58,954 nucleotides of DNA from Alphaproteobacteria bacterium (GTDB taxonomy: Bacteria; Pseudomonadota; Alphaproteobacteria; MPNO01; UBA2964): NCBI GenBank assembly GCA_009377375.1, contig WHUE01000014.1:1-58954 (forward strand). Reading direction: 5' to 3'. The notes beneath the pieces were generated by a model. The model searched no databases and had not been told where the DNA came from. It was given only the letters and a program-made list of their open reading frames with translations. The translations under genes and the position numbers were made by a program. This document shows positions 53,181-58,954 of this stretch, one piece after another. Each line of letters starts with the position of its first letter. Positions within the stretch are counted from its first letter, which is position 1.

Positions 53181-53923
53181 GCGGCCCTCGCCGTTATCTT
53201 CTTCGCCCGCCTTTCGATGAACGCCGTCACCTCGTCGCGGGTCATCGGCGTGCGGAACATCTCGTTCCGCATCCAGACGCGCTGCTCGCTGACGGCGCGG
53301 ATCGCGGCGACCATCCTCTCCAGTTCCGCCCTGCTCTTCACCAGTTCGGACGCGATCTTCGCCTGCTCGAGGTAATGGTCCTTCTCGTCGTCCCAGATGA
53401 GCTTCATCGCCTTGGCAGTCATCCGGTTGATCTCTTTCCCCCTGAGCCTCGCGCCGACGCGGAACAGCGCGTTGCCTCCGCCCTCTGTGAAGCCCACCGC
53501 CGCCCGGCCGATCGGGCCGCCGCGGGTGACGTAGCGCCGGCGCAGATCGCCGAGCTTTTTCTCCTCGGGCAGCTGCTTCAGGTCCGACTGGCGCATCTTG
53601 CGCCCCATCAGATGTTCCAGGATGTCGGCCAGCACGACGAAATGGCTGTATTCGGAGACCAGCTGCTCCAGCAGGAACATGTAGTCGTGCCGGTCGATGG
53701 TGCGGCCGACCTTCGGAAACGCCTCGGCGGCCTTCACCAGCTCGCGGTGCAGCCCGTTGAAAAACCCGTCGACCGGATTGAGCTCCTTCCACATCTGCGC
53801 CTTGAGATAGAAGATGTGATCTTCCGGCTTCGCCGTGGCGAAGAATCGCCGGGCGATCTCGGCCTCCGCGTCCCAGTAGGGCGTGGCGGCGTCGATCAGG
53901 ATCTGCTGCGTGTCGCGGGCCAT
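53177..53923 (-). CDS. Ferritin-like helical protein of unknown function
   Basis: A 248-residue, mostly alpha-helical protein with no signal peptide. Several helices carry E-x-x-H-like spacings ([18 protein letters not shown] near residue 95, [14 protein letters not shown] near residue 180), and an EIARRFF segment lies near residue 20, as in ferritin-like diiron proteins, but the assignment is tentative. GGAGGACCCC precedes ATG 53923. It overlaps pgk tail-to-tail by 4 bp. Homologues of this type are often annotated as conserved hypothetical; metal binding is inferred only from the pattern. Confidence 0.65.
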   Translation of the reverse strand: MARDTQQILIDAATPYWDAEAEIARRFFATAKPEDHIFYLKAQMWKELNPVDGFFNGLHRELVKAAEAFPKVGRTIDRHDYMFLLEQLVSEYSHFVVLADILEHLMGRKMRQSDLKQLPEEKKLGDLRRRYVTRGGPIGRAAVGFTEGGGNALFRVGARLRGKEINRMTAKAMKLIWDDEKDHYLEQAKIASELVKSRAELERMVAAIRAVSEQRVWMRNEMFRTPMTRDEVTAFIERRAKKITARAA

Positions 53924-53980
53924 GGGGTCCTCCGTTGCCGTCGGGAGCCCCAGCCTAGGCGTTGCAAATCGCGCCGGCAA

Positions 53981-54322
53981 TCACCCCGCCGCCGTTCCGC
54001 CCCACCAGGTCAGCGCCATCACCGCGCCGACCCCGGCGCAGGTGCCGAGGAACACGTTGCGCCCCGCCACCCGCCAGACGACCACTCCGATCACCACCGA
54101 GGCGATGCGCCAGTGCAGCGGCACGGCGGCGAGCTGCCCGGCCGGTATCAGGATCATGCGGGCGAACAGCCCCGCCAGCATTGCATAGGCGACGCAGCCG
54201 ACCCAGCGCACCAGCGCGCCGTCGGGGGAAAAGCGCCCCGCCACCACGATGCCGGCAGCGCGCCAGAAATAGGTCACCGCGGCGCAGGCCAGCACCATGA
54301 TCCACGGCCAGACTCCGTCCAT
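53981..54322 (-). CDS. AzlD-family membrane protein (branched-chain amino acid export component)
   Basis: A 113-residue membrane protein with four hydrophobic segments (about residues 5-22, 40-60, 68-85, 90-108). The WIMVLACAAVTYFWRAAGIV start and GCVAYAMLAGLFARMIL middle are typical of AzlD/YgaH proteins, which work with AzlC permeases. No AzlC gene is next to it in this window: downstream is the ferritin-like gene and upstream a divergent GST gene. So it is either an orphan or its partner is elsewhere. Confidence 0.75.
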   Translation of the reverse strand: MDGVWPWIMVLACAAVTYFWRAAGIVVAGRFSPDGALVRWVGCVAYAMLAGLFARMILIPAGQLAAVPLHWRIASVVIGVVVWRVAGRNVFLGTCAGVGAVMALTWWGGTAAG

Positions 54323-54418
54323 CGCCCGCTCGTCCCCGCCGCCCGCGGACTCCCGCCGCCAGCCCATGTCGTCTACACTCGGCCCCGCCGCAGGACGCAC
54401 AGCCCGGGGAGGCCGCCG

Positions 54419-55213
54419 ATGCTCACTCTCTACCACGGAACCACCTCGGTCTGCGCCTGCAAGGTGCGCATCGTCTTCGCCGAGAAGGGGGAGGGGTTCG
54501 AGGGCAAAATGCTCGACCTCGGGCGCGGCGACCAGTTCGACCCCGCCTATGCGAAGATCAACCCGAATGCCCTGGTGCCGACGCTCGACCATGACGGGCG
54601 GATCGTCCCGGAATCCTCCGTCATCATGCAGTATCTGGAGGATCTGTTTCCCGAACCGTCCCTGACCCCCGCCGATCCCTTCGATCGCGCGCGGATGCGG
54701 CTGTGGATGAAGCGCATCGACGATCCCATCCACCCGGCGACCGGCGTGCTGACGCACGGCATCGCCTTCCGTGCCGATTTCCTCAGGCTGCCGGAGGCGG
54801 AGAAGGAAGCCCGCTTCGCCAAGATCCCGATGGAAAGCCGCCGCGTCATCCAGCGCGCGGTCTATACCGACGGGCTGGCCGCGCCGGTGGTGATCGGGGC
54901 TGCGAAGGCGTTCGACGCGCTGTTCCGCGACATGGAGGCGGCGCTGGCGGCGGAGGACTGGCTCGCCGGTCCGGCCTATTCCCTCGCCGATGCCGCCGCC
55001 ACGCCCTACGCGAACCGCATCCACATGCTCAGGCTCGATTCGGTGTTCATGAAGGACCGGCCGCGCCTCGCCGGCTGGTACGAGCGGGTGCGGGCGCGCC
55101 CTTCCTTCGCCGAGGGAATCGGCCGCTGGGTGACCGGAGACGATCTGCGCAAGTTCGGCTCCGCGCCCGCCGACGCGCCCGAACGGGTTGCGCGGCTCCT
55201 TGCCGCAGCGTGA
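54419..55213 (+). CDS. Glutathione S-transferase family protein
   Basis: A 264-residue cytosolic GST. The thioredoxin-like N-domain reads LYHGTTSVCACKVRIVFAEK (putative Ser/Cys active site) and NPNALVPTLDHDGRIVPESS with the conserved cis-Pro and glutathione-binding E-S. The helical C-domain ends in the N-cap-type WLAGPAYSLADAAATPYANR. The SVCACKVR pattern recalls GSTs that act on aromatic or dehalogenated substrates. A maleylpyruvate isomerase role for the gentisate route is possible but the gene is 16 kb away. GGGAGG precedes ATG 54419. Confidence 0.85.
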   Translation: MLTLYHGTTSVCACKVRIVFAEKGEGFEGKMLDLGRGDQFDPAYAKINPNALVPTLDHDGRIVPESSVIMQYLEDLFPEPSLTPADPFDRARMRLWMKRIDDPIHPATGVLTHGIAFRADFLRLPEAEKEARFAKIPMESRRVIQRAVYTDGLAAPVVIGAAKAFDALFRDMEAALAAEDWLAGPAYSLADAAATPYANRIHMLRLDSVFMKDRPRLAGWYERVRARPSFAEGIGRWVTGDDLRKFGSAPADAPERVARLLAAA

Positions 55214-55270
55214 ACCGCTGGCCGGCTCGCGCCGGTTCCGCTAGAGTCGGCCGGTGTTGAGAGGCCGCGC

Positions 55271-56992
55271 ATGATCCATCTTTCGACCGGCGTGCTGGTG
55301 ATCGGCGCGGGCGGCGCCGGCATGTATGCCGCCGTCTCCGCCGCGCGCAGCGGCGCGGCGGTGATCCTGGCGGACAAGTCGCTCATCGGGCGCGGCGGGG
55401 CGACGATCATGGCGCAAATGACCGTCGCCGCCGCGATGGGCCATCAGGAACCCGATCACTGGACCCACCACCTCGCCGACACGGTGAAGGCCGGGCGGGG
55501 GCTCTGCGACGAGCGGCTATCGGCAATCCTGTGCGAGGAAGCGCCCATCCGCATCCGCGAGATGGACGAATGGGGCACGGGCTGGGCGCGCGACGCCGAG
55601 GGCCGCTACTGCCAGGTCATGGCGCCGGGCCATCAGGTGGCGCGCTGCGTCTATGCCGATTTCCTCAATACCGGCCCGGCGGTGGCGCGCGCGCTGCGCG
55701 GCGAGGTGGCGCAGAACGCGTCCGTCACCCGGGTCAGCGGGCTCTGCGTGGTGGAGCTGGTCGTCCGCGAGTGCCGCTGCTGCGGCGCGCTGGCGATCGA
55801 TACGGAAACCGGCGAGACGGTGACGCTGGCTGCCGGCGCGGTCGTGCTGGCCGGGGGCGGGCTGACCCGCCTGTTCGCCCGCAACAGCGCCTCGGTCAAC
55901 ATGACCGGCGATTCATACGCGCTGGCGCTGCGCGCCGGGGCGGAGCTGATCGACATGGAGTTCGTGCAGTTCTTCCCTATCGGGCATCTCGCGCCGCGCC
56001 TCGTCGGCATGGATCCGATCATGTGGGACCCGTTCCGCTACAAGCTGGGCGGCCGCCTGCTCAACGGCGAGCTCAAAGAGTTCATCGACCGCTACGGCTC
56101 CACCGACAGCGGCACGTACACGGCGGCGCGCGACATCGCGTCCTACGCCATCTTCAAGGAGGTGGAGGCCGGGCGCGGCTCGCCGCATGGCGGCGCCTGG
56201 CTCAGCTTCGAGCACATCCCGGCGGAGACGCTGCGCACCGCGTTCGGCCCGGTGATCGACCGGCTTGCCGCGAACGGCATCGACCTGGCGAAGGGGCCCA
56301 TAGAGGTCTCGCCCATCGCCCATTACCACATGGGCGGCGTCAGGGTGGAGCCCGACATGCGCACACGCGTGCCCGGCCTGTTCGCGGCGGGCGAGGCGGT
56401 CGGCGGGGCCAACGGCGCCAACCGCCTGTCCGGCAACGCCATCCCCGAAGCCTTCGTGTTCGGCGAACGCGCCGGCCGGTTCGGCGCGGAGGAAGCGGCA
56501 TCGCAGCGCGCCCGCTGGAACGGCGCCGGCGCCGAGGCGATGCTGGAGGAGGCCCGCGACTGCTGCGTCGAAGGCGCGGCGCACAGCCCCGCCGCCACCG
56601 GGCTCTACGCGGAATTGCAGGCGCTGATGTGGGACAAGGTCGGGCTGCTGCGCAGCCAGGCGAAGATGGATGTGGCGCTCGCCCGCATCCGCGCCATGCG
56701 CGCCTCCGAGCTCGGCGCGCTCGCCGTGCCCTCGGCGGGGCCGTACAACCAGGCGCTGCTCGACTGGTTCGACCTCCGCGCCTCGCTGCTGACGGCGGAG
56801 ACGGTGGCGCTGTCCGCGTCGGGTCGGCACGAGAGCCGCGGCGCCCACCAGCGCGAGGACATACAGGACGCCAGCCCTGCGCTGGAGCGCAACCAGACGC
56901 TGGCGCTCGCCGGCGACGCCTTGACGGTTGCCTGGACCGGGGTCCCCCGGCAGGCGGTGACGCTGGAAGACAAGCGCGAGGCGGTGGCATGA
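55271..56992 (+). CDS. Fumarate reductase/succinate dehydrogenase-like flavoprotein
   Basis: A 573-residue FAD enzyme. The dinucleotide motif VLVIGAGGAGMYAAVSAARS is followed by IGRGGATIMAQMTVAAAMGH, where the histidine that binds FAD covalently in SdhA is absent, so FAD is probably non-covalent. The active-site region IAHYHMGGVRVEPDMRTRVP and GLFAAGEAVGGANGANRLSG are conserved, including the His and Arg used for dicarboxylate binding. GAGAGG precedes the ATG. It overlaps the [2Fe-2S] gene by 4 bp (ATGA), implying a complex. The true acceptor and substrate are unknown. Confidence 0.85.
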   Translation: MIHLSTGVLVIGAGGAGMYAAVSAARSGAAVILADKSLIGRGGATIMAQMTVAAAMGHQEPDHWTHHLADTVKAGRGLCDERLSAILCEEAPIRIREMDEWGTGWARDAEGRYCQVMAPGHQVARCVYADFLNTGPAVARALRGEVAQNASVTRVSGLCVVELVVRECRCCGALAIDTETGETVTLAAGAVVLAGGGLTRLFARNSASVNMTGDSYALALRAGAELIDMEFVQFFPIGHLAPRLVGMDPIMWDPFRYKLGGRLLNGELKEFIDRYGSTDSGTYTAARDIASYAIFKEVEAGRGSPHGGAWLSFEHIPAETLRTAFGPVIDRLAANGIDLAKGPIEVSPIAHYHMGGVRVEPDMRTRVPGLFAAGEAVGGANGANRLSGNAIPEAFVFGERAGRFGAEEAASQRARWNGAGAEAMLEEARDCCVEGAAHSPAATGLYAELQALMWDKVGLLRSQAKMDVALARIRAMRASELGALAVPSAGPYNQALLDWFDLRASLLTAETVALSASGRHESRGAHQREDIQDASPALERNQTLALAGDALTVAWTGVPRQAVTLEDKREAVA

Positions 56993-57378
56993 CCGCGCCG
57001 GCCGCACCCGCGCTCAAGCGCACCACCGTGCGCGTCTTCCGCGGCGTCGATCCCGCCGCGCCGCGCTTCGACGAATACGAGGTGCCTTACGAGGACGGCG
57101 CCTCGGTGCTCGACGCGCTGACCTGGATCCGCGCCCATCTCGATTCCTCCATCGCCTTCCGCTATTCCTGCGTCAACGCCAATGCCTGCAAGGAATGCAT
57201 GGTGCGGGTGGACGGAAAGGTCGGCTACGCCTGCACCGAGCGGCTGAAGGACAGCGGCGTCACGGTGGAACCTCTGAAGAACAAGCGGCTGATCCGCGAC
57301 CTCGTCACCGACATCGTACCGCCCAAGGAAACCCTCGCCGCCGCGCAGATGCGCGACGACGGTCCGGCAAAGGGCTGA
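56989..57378 (+). CDS. SdhB/FrdB-like [2Fe-2S] protein lacking the C-terminal cluster domain
   Basis: A 129-residue ferredoxin-like protein equal to the N-terminal half of succinate dehydrogenase iron-sulfur subunits. The plant-type [2Fe-2S] cysteines appear in YSCVNANACKECMVRVDGK and GYACTERL. It stops shortly afterwards with a lysine-rich/proline segment; the usual second domain with [4Fe-4S] and [3Fe-4S] clusters (another ~110 residues) is missing and no frame for it follows. It is translationally coupled to the flavoprotein. Together they look like a soluble two-subunit reductase or dehydrogenase. Confidence 0.85.
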   Translation: MTAPAAPALKRTTVRVFRGVDPAAPRFDEYEVPYEDGASVLDALTWIRAHLDSSIAFRYSCVNANACKECMVRVDGKVGYACTERLKDSGVTVEPLKNKRLIRDLVTDIVPPKETLAAAQMRDDGPAKG

Positions 57379-57520
57379 CACGGCCGCTTGTGCGGCGGCC
57401 GCCTGCGCGGTATCCATCGAGGATGGCGAGTTCGGCGAGCCTCAACCGGGATGTCGCGCAGGCTTTTGCGCTGACCGAGCTGCGGACCTTCCGCCTTTCG
57501 GGCGGACGCCTTACGCGCTG

Positions 57521-57910
57521 GTGTCGCACAGTCCCGAAGCGGGGCTGATCTCCGATTTCTGGCTGGGCAGCTTCGGCAGCCAGGCCGAGTTTCGCACGGT
57601 GCTCGCGTTCATCGCCGGCGAGATCGAGGCGGGCCGATACTGCCTCTGGCTCGCGGATCTGCGCTACATGTCCATCGGGTTTGCGGAGTCGAACGAATGG
57701 CTGGTGGGCGATCTGATGCCGCGGGTGCTGAAGGGCGGGCTGGTCCGCGAGGCGGTGGTCCTCACCGAGGACTCCGGCGTGCCCGAAGGCTATGACGTGT
57801 TCGGCTCCGCCACCGGCGCGCTCAGGCGGATCGCCGACGGCCGCGTGCGCGGCTTCACCGATATCGCCGCTGCCCGCGCCTGGCTGATCGGCGGCGAATT
57901 GCCCGCCTGA
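57521..57910 (+). CDS. Uncharacterised small protein (STAS-like), possibly 5'-frameshifted
   Basis: A 129-residue alpha/beta protein with a GTG start and no good Shine-Dalgarno site. It has alternating strands and helices (YCLWLADLRYMSIGF, REAVVLTEDSG, GFTDIAAARAWL) reminiscent of SpoIIAA/STAS-like domains. Just upstream, another frame (57424 onward) encodes MASSASLNRDVAQAFALTEL and RTFRLSGGR, which would join smoothly to PYALVSHSPEAGL in this frame if one base were inserted near 57509. So the annotated start may be artificial and the gene longer by about 28 codons. Confidence 0.55.
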   Translation: MSHSPEAGLISDFWLGSFGSQAEFRTVLAFIAGEIEAGRYCLWLADLRYMSIGFAESNEWLVGDLMPRVLKGGLVREAVVLTEDSGVPEGYDVFGSATGALRRIADGRVRGFTDIAAARAWLIGGELPA

Positions 57911-57922
57911 AGCGGCGCCCGG

Positions 57923-58378
57923 TCAGCCCTCGCCGTTTTTCGGGCCGATATGGCTGTCGAACATGTTCACGAGCGTCGCCGCATCCCGGCTCAGCGTTTC
58001 GAGCTTCTGGCGAAGCGCGCGATCCTCGGTAAGAGGCAGCGCGCGGTAGGCGGAATCGCGCACGCGTTCCTCCGCCGCGCGGCAGCCGGCCAGCACCGAG
58101 TCGGTGCCGAAAACGGACCGGGCATGGGTGACCGCCTTCTTGACAAGCTCCATCTCCTCGCTCGGCCTGTTCGGTCCCTCGCCGTATTTCGCGAGATAGT
58201 CCCCCGCCCATTCCGACGTTTCGGCCCGGCGGCGGCCCAGCGCCTCGAGGTCGGGCCTCAGCTGCGCGCCGTCCGAATGCTCCGCGGCGGCGGCATGGAT
58301 GTCAGCCGCCTGCACGCAAGCCTCGAAAACCTCGTTCAACGCGATCTCGAAATCGCTCAGCAGCAGCCCGCCGTTCAT
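57923..58378 (-). CDS. Uncharacterised helical protein (four-helix-bundle, ferritin-like)
   Basis: A 151-residue, all-helical cytoplasmic protein with charged amphipathic helices and several Glu/His/Asp pairs (EACVQAADIHAAAAEHSDG, EEMELVKKAVTHARS, FDSHIGPKNG). The layout recalls PA2169/DUF2383-type four-helix bundles but no diagnostic motif is secure. The ATG at 58378 lies 10 bp after the lipid kinase gene on the same strand, so the two are likely co-transcribed. Confidence 0.6.
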   Translation of the reverse strand: MNGGLLLSDFEIALNEVFEACVQAADIHAAAAEHSDGAQLRPDLEALGRRRAETSEWAGDYLAKYGEGPNRPSEEMELVKKAVTHARSVFGTDSVLAGCRAAEERVRDSAYRALPLTEDRALRQKLETLSRDAATLVNMFDSHIGPKNGEG

Positions 58379-58388
58379 TCCGGTACCC

Positions 58389-58954
58389 TCATTGCAATCC
58401 GTCCCCGGTTTCCCGGGGAACCAGAACCCTGATCGCCTGCGGCAGGATGCGCAGCCGCGCCGGCGTTTCGCCCCGCACCTCGCCGTCGATGTCGAGCGGC
58501 ATCGGTTCCGGGGTCGCGATCTCGACCTCGGTCGCCTGCAGCAGCGTCGCCTGGCTCACCTCGCGCAGCTTGCCCCGCCGCAGGCAGTAGATGGCGTGCG
58601 CCAGCTGCGCCGCGTCGCGGCGCTTCAGGCAGTATATGTCGAACGTCCCGTCGTCGATGCGCGCGTCCTCGTCGACGGTCATGCCGCCGCCGTGATGACG
58701 CCCGTTCGCCACCGTCAGCATGAAGACGCGGCGGAAACGCCGCTCCGCACCGTCCGCCCGCAGCGTGGCGCGGAAGGGGTGAAACGCGCGATAGGCACTG
58801 AACCAGCACAGCGGATAGTGCAGCAGACCCAGCGCCTTTTTCAGATCGGGCTCCTGATGCCGCGCCACCGCCGGCGCGAAGCCGATGCTGACGGCGTTGC
58901 AGAACGGGCGCCCGTTGACCTCGCCCAGATCGATGCGGCGCTCCTGCCCGTCCG
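58389..58954 (-). CDS. Diacylglycerol/lipid kinase (YegS/BmrU family), C-terminal part
   Basis: The frame is open from the window edge (58952, codon-aligned) to the stop at 58389, so the N-terminal catalytic part lies outside. The visible 187 residues contain FCNAVSIGFAPAVARHQEPD, FMLTVANGRHHGGGMTVDED (the N-G-x-x-x-G-G/A block), ARIDDGTFDIYCLKRRDA, and the final PLDIDGEVRGETPARLRILP. These are the conserved C-domain motifs of lipid kinases that phosphorylate diacylglycerol, sphingoid bases or phosphatidylglycerol. Probably the first gene of a small operon with the helical protein downstream. Confidence 0.85.
   Translation of the reverse strand, partial: DGQERRIDLGEVNGRPFCNAVSIGFAPAVARHQEPDLKKALGLLHYPLCWFSAYRAFHPFRATLRADGAERRFRRVFMLTVANGRHHGGGMTVDEDARIDDGTFDIYCLKRRDAAQLAHAIYCLRRGKLREVSQATLLQATEVEIATPEPMPLDIDGEVRGETPARLRILPQAIRVLVPRETGDGLQ

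Overview
The window is GC-rich, densely packed DNA from a Gram-negative bacterium. Gene content (an exosortase A/PEP-CTERM exopolysaccharide locus, paired TRAP transporters, a gentisate-type aromatic module, an alphaproteobacterial style of operon overlap) suggests an alphaproteobacterium, perhaps Rhodospirillales-like. That placement is inference; no rRNA is present.

Region 1 (about 1-30.7 kb) is an XrtA (exosortase A) extracellular polysaccharide and protein-sorting locus. A long plus-strand operon (1.6-14.8 kb) encodes a Wzz-like chain-length protein, a tyrosine autokinase, an outer-membrane beta-barrel, an ExeA-like ATPase, a polysaccharide deacetylase, a FemAB protein, a glycosyltransferase, an XrtA-EpsI fusion, an asparagine-synthase-like amidotransferase and a trypsin-like protease. 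An export lipoprotein precedes it. A second operon (16.8-25.8 kb) encodes the priming sugar transferase, the PrsK/PrsR two-component system (PrsR is a sigma54 activator), the PrsT TPR lipoprotein and a beta-helix protein. Between the two lie a tRNA-Val(UAC), a secreted protein with a C-terminal anchor that only partly resembles PEP-CTERM, and a textbook sigma54 promoter on the minus strand in front of a candidate 33-residue membrane peptide. A second deacetylase and three glycosyltransferases close the region. A 197-bp palindromic MITE-like element sits exactly in the overlapping stop codons of two convergent genes.

Region 2 (30.7-46.6 kb) is a catabolic island. One TRAP transporter precedes gentisate 1,2-dioxygenase. 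A convergent operon encodes a thioesterase, a MarR regulator, an FAD monooxygenase and a cupin, and a fumarylpyruvate-hydrolase-like gene follows. A second, paralogous TRAP transporter is followed by a DOPA-dioxygenase-like protein, an enoyl-CoA hydratase, a nitronate-monooxygenase-like flavoprotein, a 3-hydroxyacyl-CoA dehydrogenase and a 2OG-Fe(II) oxygenase. A near-identical dyad in front of the first TRAP operon and in front of the thioesterase-MarR operon suggests one MarR regulon controlling uptake and catabolism.

Region 3 (46.6-59 kb) is mostly central metabolism: an acetyltransferase and a type III PLP decarboxylase, then tkt-gap-pgk, a ferritin-like helical protein, an orphan AzlD-like protein, a GST, a two-gene fumarate-reductase-like flavoprotein/[2Fe-2S] unit, two small uncharacterised proteins and the end of a lipid (diacylglycerol) kinase gene.
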